This document shows positions 1 through 6,020 of a stretch of 6,020 bases of DNA, one piece after another (positions within the stretch are counted from its first letter, which is position 1; each line of letters opens with the position of its first letter). The translations under genes and the position numbers were made by a program. This DNA comes from Bacteroidales bacterium UBA6207 (GTDB taxonomy: Bacteria > Bacteroidota > Bacteroidia > Bacteroidales > F082): the NCBI GenBank assembly GCA_002421995.1, contig DISP01000218.1, positions 3,811 to 9,830 of the forward strand, written 5' to 3'. Below the pieces are notes generated by a model. It was not told the DNA's origin, did no database searches, and saw only the letters and a program-made list of their open reading frames with translations.

Positions 1-97
1 ATTCTGGCTTTGCATTAAAACTTTGCCGCATTGTTAAGAAAATTCTGGCTTTGCATCAAAACTTTGACACATTGTTAAGGAAATTCAGGTATTGTAT
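1..97. repeat. 41-bp tandem direct repeat, two full units plus a decayed third
   Basis: Unit 1 (1-41) and unit 2 (42-82) begin with ATTCTGGCTTTGCAT and match at 37 of 41 positions. A third start at 83 keeps the same 41-bp spacing but matches only about 11 of its first 15 bases and then dissolves. The units abut with no spacer, so this is not a CRISPR array. Unit 1 starts exactly at the left window edge, so more copies may lie outside. No long open frame was found here. The function is unknown; it could be an intergenic minisatellite or part of a larger repeated element. Confidence 0.85.
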
Positions 98-121
98 CCG
101 GTAAATAGGGTATCCGCTAAA
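94..121. repeat. 12-bp direct repeat pair
   Basis: GTATCCGGTAAA (94-105) and GTATCCGCTAAA (110-121) match at 11 of 12 positions and are offset by 16 bp. They lie just past the point where the 41-bp repeat decays. They could be a small local duplication or a paired binding site. Nothing nearby identifies a binding protein. Confidence 0.4.
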
Positions 122-166
122 AAATAATGATGTAAGCAATAATTTTATGTATTGTTTCAAGCCGTA

Positions 167-183
167 CGACCCCTCCGGGGTCG
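167..183. repeat. REP-like hairpin, copy 1
   Basis: A perfect 7-bp inverted repeat, CGACCCC / GGGGTCG, closes a three-base TCC loop. Fifteen bases (169-183) are identical to a second copy 51 bp to the right. The stem is strong and GC-rich in AT-rich surroundings. On the minus strand, the direction of aspS transcription, it is preceded rather than followed by a T run, so it is a poor match to an intrinsic terminator. It resembles the short palindromic REP-type elements found between bacterial genes. It may still stabilise or end the aspS transcript. Confidence 0.7.
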
Positions 184-217
184 AAAAACCCTCAACGATT
201 TATTTTCTATAAACACG

Positions 218-234
218 CTACCCCTCCGGGGTCG
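218..234. repeat. REP-like hairpin, copy 2
   Basis: ACCCC / GGGGT (220-224 with 228-232) closes the same TCC loop. A mismatch at 219/233 and one further pair at 218/234 extend the stem. Bases 220-234 are identical to 169-183 of copy 1, but the left arm carries CT where copy 1 has CG, so this is a slightly decayed version. It is the first hairpin met by RNA polymerase leaving aspS, 77 bp after the stop codon. The following minus-strand sequence is AT-rich but has no clean U tract. Confidence 0.65.
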
Positions 235-263
235 GAAGTTCTATCTTTTAGACAAATCGAAAA

Positions 264-327
264 CTCATTAACCCATCACGCATTACGCACAACTCATCAC
301 GCATCACCCATCACGCATCACTCTTCA
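264..327 (-). repeat. Degenerate heptamer tandem repeat, consensus TGATGVG
   Basis: Read on the minus strand, nine 7-bp units follow one another: TGAAGAG, TGATGCG, TGATGGG, TGATGCG, TGATGAG, TTGTGCG, TAATGCG, TGATGGG and TAATGAG. One extra base precedes the last unit. The array starts inside the final codons of aspS; the aspS TGA stop (311-313) is the first three bases of the third unit. Because 7 is not a multiple of 3, the repeat cannot encode a simple peptide repeat and is better seen as a DNA-level element that has reached the gene end. Confidence 0.75.
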
Positions 328-2065
328 CTGTCAGCGCCAGCTCATCCAATTGCTGTTGGGCGATAGGCGAGGGTGAGTCAATCATCATATCGCGACCGGC
401 ATTGTTTTTTGGAAACGCGATAAAGTCGCGGATGGAGTCATAACCAGCGATGAGTGCTGTGAGGCGGTCAAAACCCAGCGCGATACCCCCATGCGGTGGT
501 GCGCCGTATTCAAAGGCGTTCATCAGGAAGCCAAACTGGTTTTGGGCTTCTTCATCGGTGAAACCAAGCAGGCTGAACATACGTTTTTGAAGGCCGCGGT
601 CATGGATTCTGATGGAGCCTCCGCCTACTTCCACGCCATTGATAACCATATCGTAGGCATTGGCCCGCACTTTTCCGGGGTCGGTGTCGAGCAGGGCGAT
701 GTCTTCGGGTTTTGGCGATGTGAAGGGGTGGTGCATGGCATAAAACCGTTGGCTGGCTTCGTCCCATTCAAGGAGCGGGAAGTCGGTTACCCAGAGCGGT
801 TTGAACACCTGCGGGTCGCGCAGGCCGAGCTGATTGCCCATTTCCAGACGCAGTTCGTTCAACTGTTTGCGTGTGGCTTCGGCTTTGCCCGAAAGAATGA
901 GCATCAGGTCGCCGGGTTTGGCGTCGAAACGTCCGGCCCAGCCGCGAAGCTGTGCTTCATCAAAAAATTTGTCAACCGACGACTTGATACTTCCATCGGT
1001 ATTGTATTTCACATACACAAGGCCTTTGGCGCCTATTTGTGGTTTCTTTACAAAGTCGGTGAGTGAGTCCAATTGTTTGCGGGTGTATTCACTACAGCCC
1101 GAGGCATTGATACCAACCACCAGTTCGGCTTCGTCAAACACGCTAAAGCCTTTGTCTTGAGCCAGATCGTTCAGTTCAACAAACGACATTCCGAAACGGA
1201 TATCGGGCTTGTCCGATCCGTAAAGCCGCATGGCTGTGGCATAGTCCATCCTTTCAAACGGACCCACTTCGATGCCTTTCACCTTGCTGAAAAGAAAACG
1301 GGCCATCCCTTCGAAGGTGTTGAGGATGTCTTCCTGTGTGATGAAAGCCATTTCGCAGTCAATCTGAGTGAACTCGGGCTGACGGTCGGCACGCAGGTCT
1401 TCATCGCGGAAGCAGCGCACTATCTGGAAATAGCGATCGTAGCCGGCCACCATCAAAATCTGTTTGAAGGTTTGTGGCGACTGCGGCAAAGCATAAAACT
1501 CGCCCGGATTCATACGCGATGGAACCACGAAGTCGCGGGCGCCTTCAGGTGTTGACTTGATAAGGTAGGGAGTTTCTATTTCGTAGAATCCTTTGCTGTC
1601 TAAGTAGTTGCGGGTTTCAATAGCAAGGCGGTGACGCAATGCCAGGTTTTGACGCAGTGGATTGCGGCGCAGGTCGAGGTAGCGGAATTTCATCCTGAGC
1701 TCATCACCTCCATCGGTTTTGTCTTCGATGGTGAAAGGCGGCAGCTTTGATGCGTTGAGCAGCTCAAGGCTATTGAGCACCAACTCTATGTCGCCCGTGG
1801 GCAATTGCGGGTTTTTTGATGAACGTTCTGTCACAGTCCCACTCACCTTGATCACATATTCACGGCCAAGCTGTCGTGCTTTTTCGAGCAGTCCGGGCTC
1901 GGATACGCCCTCTTCGAGCATCAGCTGTGTGATACCGTAGCGATCGCGGAGGTCAATCCATAGCAGCGATCCTTTATCGCGTACGCGTTGCACCCAGCCA
2001 CTGAGTGTTACTTCTTTTCCGGCATCGGTCAGGCGAAGCTCGCCACAGGTGTGTGTTCTGAACAT
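311..2065 (-). CDS. aspS: Aspartyl-tRNA synthetase, bacterial type
   Basis: A cytosolic class II aminoacyl-tRNA synthetase that activates Asp with ATP and charges tRNA-Asp. The 584-aa length is normal for the bacterial type. Residues 1 to about 105 form the OB-fold anticodon-binding domain (GWVQRVRDKG at 23-32). The catalytic core follows, with QSPQ at 195-198, motif 2 FRDEDLRADRQPEFTQID at 219-236, the bacterial GAD-type insert at about 290-415, FPKNNAGRD at 551-559 and motif 3 GIALGFDRL at 527-535. Residue 31 is Lys, at the position where tRNA-discriminating enzymes usually have Leu and non-discriminating ones His. Lys84 appears to align with the Lys typical of discriminating enzymes, so specificity for tRNA-Asp alone is likely but unproven. 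The ATG start sits behind an A-rich leader without a Shine-Dalgarno sequence. The last codons merge into the heptamer repeat. Confidence 0.98.
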   Translation of the reverse strand: MFRTHTCGELRLTDAGKEVTLSGWVQRVRDKGSLLWIDLRDRYGITQLMLEEGVSEPGLLEKARQLGREYVIKVSGTVTERSSKNPQLPTGDIELVLNSLELLNASKLPPFTIEDKTDGGDELRMKFRYLDLRRNPLRQNLALRHRLAIETRNYLDSKGFYEIETPYLIKSTPEGARDFVVPSRMNPGEFYALPQSPQTFKQILMVAGYDRYFQIVRCFRDEDLRADRQPEFTQIDCEMAFITQEDILNTFEGMARFLFSKVKGIEVGPFERMDYATAMRLYGSDKPDIRFGMSFVELNDLAQDKGFSVFDEAELVVGINASGCSEYTRKQLDSLTDFVKKPQIGAKGLVYVKYNTDGSIKSSVDKFFDEAQLRGWAGRFDAKPGDLMLILSGKAEATRKQLNELRLEMGNQLGLRDPQVFKPLWVTDFPLLEWDEASQRFYAMHHPFTSPKPEDIALLDTDPGKVRANAYDMVINGVEVGGGSIRIHDRGLQKRMFSLLGFTDEEAQNQFGFLMNAFEYGAPPHGGIALGFDRLTALIAGYDSIRDFIAFPKNNAGRDMMIDSPSPIAQQQLDELALTVKSDA

Positions 2066-2091
2066 TTCTTGAAGATTTGAGTTTCAGGGCG

Positions 2092-2099
2092 CGAAATTA
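2092..2099 (-). promoter_or_regulatory. Candidate -7 element upstream of aspS
   Basis: On the minus strand this reads TAATTTCG, one base from the Bacteroidota -7 consensus TAnnTTTG, and it is followed by CGCCC. It lies 26 bp before the aspS ATG, which would give a short leader. No TTTG-like -33 element is seen at the usual distance, so the call is weak. An independent promoter here fits the 148-bp gap that separates aspS from the gene upstream of it. Confidence 0.3.
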
Positions 2100-2213
2100 A
2101 CAAAATCTGCACTTGCTTAGGCCGTTTCCTGTGTATTGTTTAATGCTTTTAGCCGATTAGCAATGAATTCGTCTGCCTTGTGGGCCGTTTTTACAAATGT
2201 TGCCTGAAGTACG

Positions 2214-3329
2214 CTATTTATATGCGTCAAAAACAGCTTTTCTTTCTGTAACGGTTTCTAGGGTTTTGAGGTTCACTTCCACACCAATACCGGGTCCTGA
2301 TGGCACGTCCATGGTGCCGTCAGCATTTACAACAAACTCAGGTTCAACGATATCTTTTTTATAATAACGTTTGCTTGCTGAGATATCTCCCGGAAGCGTG
2401 AAATTTTGCAGCGATGCCAGCGCCACATTGCCAGCCCGGCCGATTCCCGATTCGAGCATGCCACCATGCCACACCGGCACTTCGCGCGAGGCGCAGTAGT
2501 CGTGGATAAGTTTTGACTCGGTGAATCCTCCAACTCTTCCGGGCTTGATATTGATGATGCGGCAGCTGTCGAGTTCGAGGGCAGCATGTGTATCATCAAT
2601 AGAATGAATGCTTTCGTCGAGACAGATGGCCGTGTGGAGCTGCCGCTGAAGCTTGGAGTGGTCGTAGATGTCGTCATAACCGAGAGGCTGCTCTATGAGC
2701 AACAGACCATATTGATCCATCTTGCGGAAGAGTTCGGCATGATCGAGCCTGTAGGCTGAATTGGCATCCACCTGCAACATCAAACCGGGATAGTGCTTGC
2801 GCAATGCTTCGATGTATTGAAGATCATGTCCGGGTGCAATTTTTATCTTGATGCGCTTGTAACCTTCTGCCAGGTAGTCTTCAACGTTTTGTAACAGGAC
2901 TTTTTCATTTTCCTGGATGCCGATGCTCACTCCCACATCAATTTTCTGACGAACGCCGCCAAGCAGTTTGGATAGCGAAACACCTTCTTTTTTGGCAAAA
3001 GCATCCCAAAGTGCAGCCTCAATTCCGGCTTTTGCCATGCGGTGTCCGCGCACTTTCGACCAGGCTTCGATGGCTTCATCCACACTTTGCAAATCTTTGC
3101 CAAGGATGGCCGGAATCAGATAATCGCTCATGATGTGCCAGGCTGTGTGAACGGTTTCGTAGGAATAAAAAGGCGTTCCCTCGGCCACTGATTCTCCCCA
3201 TCCCGTAACACCTTCGGCATCAATTCTTACCATGATGTGTTCTTCGTCGTATTCGGTTCCCATACTTGTGGTGAAGGGATGCACAAGCTCCATGCGGGTG
3301 TGCCTGATTTCGATTCTTTCTATACGCAT
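2214..3329 (-). CDS. Enolase-superfamily enzyme, NSAR/OSBS (class II MenC) type
   Basis: A 371-aa cytosolic TIM-barrel enzyme expected to make o-succinylbenzoate for menaquinone, to racemise N-succinyl/N-acyl amino acids, or both. Residues 1 to about 125 form the capping domain, with GHRMAK at 95-100. The barrel carries the KIK acid-base pair (Lys161, Lys163), metal ligands Asp188 (VDAN), Glu213 (EQP) and Asp238 (DES), and Lys262 in IKPGRVGG. The set and spacing match, from memory, Amycolatopsis N-acylamino acid racemase within one residue. Arg265 corresponds to Arg266 there, a residue linked to racemase activity in this subfamily. No men genes are visible around it. The gene starts 16 bp after an exported M14 peptidase gene, so the two are probably co-transcribed. 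Other dipeptide epimerases of the superfamily are less likely because of the IKPGRVGG and GHRMAK signatures. Confidence 0.9.
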   Translation of the reverse strand: MRIERIEIRHTRMELVHPFTTSMGTEYDEEHIMVRIDAEGVTGWGESVAEGTPFYSYETVHTAWHIMSDYLIPAILGKDLQSVDEAIEAWSKVRGHRMAKAGIEAALWDAFAKKEGVSLSKLLGGVRQKIDVGVSIGIQENEKVLLQNVEDYLAEGYKRIKIKIAPGHDLQYIEALRKHYPGLMLQVDANSAYRLDHAELFRKMDQYGLLLIEQPLGYDDIYDHSKLQRQLHTAICLDESIHSIDDTHAALELDSCRIINIKPGRVGGFTESKLIHDYCASREVPVWHGGMLESGIGRAGNVALASLQNFTLPGDISASKRYYKKDIVEPEFVVNADGTMDVPSGPGIGVEVNLKTLETVTERKAVFDAYK

Positions 3330-3345
3330 TTGTTTTGGTTTTTGG

Positions 3346-4836
3346 TTATTCTTTTGTTACCCTGATGACCGGGAAAAAAGTGCCCTTTTGCAACAAATAA
3401 CTGAATTGCGGATAGGTCACAAGTCCCAGGGTTGATTTGGGTTCGAGTGCGATCACTGTCATCAAACCCCTGAATTGATTCACAGGGATGAATTCGTAAT
3501 TGACAGGATCAACAGCTTCTTTGAAAGCGAGGAGTTCTGCCATGGGATCAACAGTTGCATCGCCTTCAAAATCAATGGTATCAATGGTGTGAATATAATA
3601 ATGATGAAAGATAAGTTTTGTGTCTGATGGCAGATTGCTACGCACAAGACCTTGCCTGTCGGCCCAGGCCAGCAGGCCGGTGTTTTGTTTTGGGATAAGA
3701 TAGCCCAAAGGCAATTCCACATCGGTGATTGATTTCACAACAGGACGGTAATCACTCACATTTACCAAAGTATCGTTTCCTGTTTTGTAAGAATACAATG
3801 GCAGTTGCAATTTGCGACCATCGTTTGAGTGGATGGCCTGAATACTCACTTTACGGGTGCTGTCATAAGTAAACTGTTGCAAGCGTGCTGCCTGCACCAT
3901 GTCCTTTATTTCTTTGGCGTTTTTGTGCACAAAAACAAGCAAAGCTTCCATGCCTTCCTTTTGTCCGCGGGCTCTGAAGCTGATGTTTTCGGAAAACATA
4001 TCGGTGCCGTTCATCCCTTCCTGGATAAATGACAGCGTCTGCTGTATGCCAAATGATTGACGGCCATCGTTGATGTCGAAGGTGCTGTGGCGGATGTAGT
4101 CAATTTCGGGTGGCCCGCCCGGACAATACACGAAGGATTTGAATCCTTGCTTCTGCATCTCACCCATCATGAAAGGCAATACTTCTTCATTCGAAAACGA
4201 ACGTAAATCGGCCGAAACATTGGGATTGGTGCAGCTTCCGAGTGCAACATCGGTATTGCGCCGGTAGCCGTATTCTTTCCAATCATCGCTGTAGGGCGAA
4301 TACTCATGCACATCCATGCTGACCTCAAAAAGGTATTGATTAAAAAACTGGTGCAAAGCCTGCGTTTCCGGCTCGGTGAGTATCAGGTGATTGCGGTTGA
4401 GGTCGGCATTGTTTCCGTTTCGGCGTTTGTTCGCTTCCGAGCCATCGGGGTTGATTTGAGGAATGAGCGCAAAGTCCATCCTGTCGAGCAGGTGTTGGTT
4501 TTCGTCTTGAAGCAACCACTCGGCCAGCAGCATCGCTCCTTCTTTTCCACTCTGCTCATTTCCATGTTGTTGGGCAAAGAACAACACCTTGATCTTTGTG
4601 GCATCAGTGCCAAAATCACCTTTAGAGAATTTCATGGCCGTGATATTTCTGCCCTCAACCGTGGTGCCGATCACTTGCGTTGAAAGTAAAGTGTGCAAGC
4701 TGTCTAATTGTTGAATTTTCAGTTGAAGCCTTTCGTAGCCAATCGGACTTGCCGCGGGCTGTGCATGTGTCTTTAGTGATAATGCTGTAAAAACAACAAG
4801 CAGCAGACAGAATGTTTTGACGGGTATATTTCTCAT
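3346..4836 (-). CDS. Exported M14-family zinc carboxypeptidase-like protein
   Basis: A 496-aa protein with an N-terminal signal peptide: Arg2 and Lys7, a hydrophobic stretch at about 8-20, and a likely cleavage THA|Q after Ala25. It should act in the periplasm or outside the cell. The M14 zinc site is visible as His91 and Glu94 in HGNE and His177 in DVHEYSP. NPDG at 129-132, Arg138/139 and DLNRN at 145-149 match the substrate carboxylate-binding region of carboxypeptidases. Glu273 in SFIQEG is the best candidate for the catalytic glutamate. The catalytic domain covers about 30-290. The remaining 200 residues appear to be an accessory region of mixed strands, with no repeats or sorting domain recognised. 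The substrate, protein or peptidoglycan peptides, cannot be told from sequence. It lies 8 bp downstream of the reductase-like gene and 16 bp upstream of the NSAR/OSBS-type gene, so an operon is likely. Confidence 0.88.
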   Translation of the reverse strand: MRNIPVKTFCLLLVVFTALSLKTHAQPAASPIGYERLQLKIQQLDSLHTLLSTQVIGTTVEGRNITAMKFSKGDFGTDATKIKVLFFAQQHGNEQSGKEGAMLLAEWLLQDENQHLLDRMDFALIPQINPDGSEANKRRNGNNADLNRNHLILTEPETQALHQFFNQYLFEVSMDVHEYSPYSDDWKEYGYRRNTDVALGSCTNPNVSADLRSFSNEEVLPFMMGEMQKQGFKSFVYCPGGPPEIDYIRHSTFDINDGRQSFGIQQTLSFIQEGMNGTDMFSENISFRARGQKEGMEALLVFVHKNAKEIKDMVQAARLQQFTYDSTRKVSIQAIHSNDGRKLQLPLYSYKTGNDTLVNVSDYRPVVKSITDVELPLGYLIPKQNTGLLAWADRQGLVRSNLPSDTKLIFHHYYIHTIDTIDFEGDATVDPMAELLAFKEAVDPVNYEFIPVNQFRGLMTVIALEPKSTLGLVTYPQFSYLLQKGTFFPVIRVTKE

Positions 4837-4844
4837 AAATATAA

Positions 4845-5372
4845 TTATTTCAGCATTTTATAATGAATTTGCAGCAAGCCTGTATCGAAGGTTTTGGCAG
4901 AAACGAATTGCAGCAGCGTTTTTTCCCGATCTGAAGAAAACAATGGAATGCCCTTGCCCAATAACACCGGCAGATAGGAAATCGTCAGCTCATCCACCAG
5001 ATTTTCGCAAAGTAGCGAATGAATGAGCGAGGCCCCGCCATCGCAAAAAATATTGCGACCCGGTTTTTCTTGCAATTGTGCAATCAGTTTTTGTGGCTCT
5101 CCGCAAAAATATTGCATCCCTTCTATGCTTTCAAGGTTTTGGTTTGTAACAACATAGACTTCTTTTCCGGGATAGGCAAACACATTCATCCGCAAAAGCC
5201 AATCGAAAGTTCGTCGCCCAAGTATCACGGTGTCAATGGTTTTCATAAAGTCGGCATAGCCATAATCTTCGCCTTCTTTGGTTGCCATTTCCAAAAAACC
5301 AAGGTCATCGCCCTCGCCGGCAATATAGCCATCCAATGATGCCGCAATATAAACCACCACCTTACGCGTCAT
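4845..5372 (-). CDS. Dihydrofolate reductase family protein (RibD C-terminal domain type)
   Basis: A 175-aa cytosolic single-domain protein of the RibD_C/DHFR-like fold, probably binding NADPH. Signatures are SLDGYIAG at 12-19, ILGRRTF at 50-56, FCDGGASL at 109-116 (the glycine-rich cofactor-binding loop) and DELTISYLPVLLGKGIPLF from 127. The length is typical of the YwjB/YyaP-like group of stand-alone proteins, whose substrates are mostly unknown. It is not the classical folA enzyme, which has a different active-site layout, and it lacks the deaminase half of RibD. The ATG start follows a run of nine A residues and no Shine-Dalgarno sequence. It is the first gene of the likely three-gene transcription unit, only 8 bp from the M14 peptidase gene. 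Confidence 0.9.
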   Translation of the reverse strand: MTRKVVVYIAASLDGYIAGEGDDLGFLEMATKEGEDYGYADFMKTIDTVILGRRTFDWLLRMNVFAYPGKEVYVVTNQNLESIEGMQYFCGEPQKLIAQLQEKPGRNIFCDGGASLIHSLLCENLVDELTISYLPVLLGKGIPLFSSDREKTLLQFVSAKTFDTGLLQIHYKMLK

Positions 5373-5413
5373 AAATGTTTTTTTTTGACTTGGTGTAACG
5401 TTAATTTTTGTGG

Positions 5414-5421
5414 TAAAGATA
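5414..5421 (-). promoter_or_regulatory. Candidate -7 element for the three-gene unit
   Basis: On the minus strand this reads TATCTTTA, seven of eight bases of the Bacteroidota TAnnTTTG consensus, 41 bp before the ATG of the reductase-like gene. No convincing TTTG -33 element is seen 19-21 bp upstream. The 153-bp gap 5373-5525 holds no gene and no clear terminator hairpin for mnmA, so read-through from mnmA is also possible. Confidence 0.3.
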
Positions 5422-5525
5422 ACGATATTGAATTTTCGCTGTATGTTTTTGATAAAAACAGGTTAAATGAACAGCCTTTTTCCAGAGTTGTTACATCAAA
5501 TATCATTTAAAGAAGCAAAGCCGAA

Positions 5526-6020
5526 TCAATCATGCTGATCAATAACGCCGCTGCCTAAGCAATAGGGTTCATTAGCATGATACAACACACCAAACTGTCC
5601 GGGGGCAACACCCGAAATGGCTTTGTCGGACTCTATCAGCACTTTGTTGTTTTCCATGAGCAAACGACCGGTGTTGAACTCGGGTTGATGCCGTATTTTA
5701 AACCTGACCGGCATTCCGGCTTCGAGCTGAAAATCGGGATGAAGCAGTTGCAGGTCGGTGAGTGGAATCTGATGATGATACTGCGCCACCGGATCGTATC
5801 CGTTTGAAACATAAACCAGGTTTTCGTCCACATCCTTTTTAACCACAAACCAGGGGCCGCCACTCAGGCCCAGCCCCTTGCGCTGACCGATGGTGTGAAA
5901 CCAAAACCCTTTGTGTTTGCCCAATATTTTGCCTGTTTCGAACTCGATGATCCGACCTTCTTTTTCTCCGGCATACCGGCGGATGAAATCGTTGTAGTTG
6001 ACCTTGCCTAAAAAACAAAT
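5526..6020 (-). CDS. mnmA: tRNA-specific 2-thiouridylase MnmA, C-terminal part (cut by window edge)
   Basis: MnmA puts the 2-thio group on wobble U34 of tRNA for Lys, Glu and Gln, using ATP and sulfur carried as a persulfide. The frame is open to the right edge, so 164 C-terminal residues are visible. The internal TTG at 5924 that could pass for a start is an ordinary Leu codon: 32 more in-frame residues upstream (ICFLG...) match the family. The second visible residue is the Cys of the ICFLG motif, equivalent to the catalytic persulfide Cys199 of the E. coli enzyme. FHTIGQRKGLGLSGG at 41-55 is the family hallmark, followed by the beta-barrel C-terminal domain ending in PGQFGVLYHANEPYCLGSGVI. 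The N-terminal PP-loop ATPase domain and the first catalytic Cys lie outside the window. Confidence 0.96.
   Translation of the reverse strand: MCFLGKVNYNDFIRRYAGEKEGRIIEFETGKILGKHKGFWFHTIGQRKGLGLSGGPWFVVKKDVDENLVYVSNGYDPVAQYHHQIPLTDLQLLHPDFQLEAGMPVRFKIRHQPEFNTGRLLMENNKVLIESDKAISGVAPGQFGVLYHANEPYCLGSGVIDQHD

Noticed and set aside
1..97. Possible CRISPR array
   Set aside because: The 41-bp units abut with no spacers between them, and no cas gene is present.
217..235. Intrinsic terminator of aspS
   Set aside because: The hairpin is strong, but in the direction of aspS transcription it is followed by mixed AT-rich sequence rather than a U tract, and the same palindrome recurs 51 bp on, so a REP-like repeat fits better.
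491..1555. Long plus-strand open frames (191 and 160 codons) opposite aspS
   Set aside because: They lie wholly antisense to a strongly recognised aspS, match no family I know, and are expected as shadows of codon bias in a long gene.
5460..5525. Terminator hairpin after mnmA
   Set aside because: The only pairing I could draw (around GAACAGCC and AGTTGTT) is short and broken by mismatches, with no U tract in the right place.
5526..5924. A separate short gene starting at the TTG at 5924
   Set aside because: The frame continues without a stop to the right edge and the added residues include the catalytic Cys motif ICFLG of MnmA, so it is the tail of a longer gene.

Overview
The window reads as chromosomal DNA from a member of the Bacteroidota. 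Supporting signs are the protein families and their wording, A-rich leaders without a Shine-Dalgarno sequence before all four visible start codons, an exported protein whose signal peptide ends in Ala|Gln, and -7-like promoter elements resembling TAnnTTTG. I cannot place it below phylum level. All five protein genes lie on the minus strand, so the transcription order runs from the right edge to the left.

In transcription order: (1) the C-terminal part of mnmA, the tRNA 2-thiouridylase, cut by the right window edge; (2) a 153-bp gap with a weak candidate promoter; (3) a tight three-gene run with gaps of only 8 and 16 bp, made of a RibD_C/dihydrofolate-reductase-like protein, an exported M14 zinc carboxypeptidase-like enzyme, and an enolase-superfamily enzyme of the NSAR/OSBS (class II MenC) type; (4) a 148-bp gap; (5) aspS, the bacterial-type aspartyl-tRNA synthetase. 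mnmA and aspS are housekeeping genes of translation. The three-gene run between them looks accessory and is probably a single transcription unit. Its joint role is unknown.

The gene-free left end (1-310) is the most structured non-coding part. It holds a 41-bp tandem repeat that may continue beyond the left edge, a 12-bp direct repeat, two copies of a C4-TCC-G4 hairpin that look REP-like, and a degenerate 7-bp tandem repeat that runs through the aspS stop codon into its last codons.

I see no tRNA, rRNA, CRISPR array, transposase, phage gene or defence system here. The points most worth a second look are the heptamer array overlapping the aspS stop, the paired REP-like hairpins, and the pairing of an NSAR/OSBS-type enzyme with an exported M14 peptidase, away from any visible menaquinone genes.
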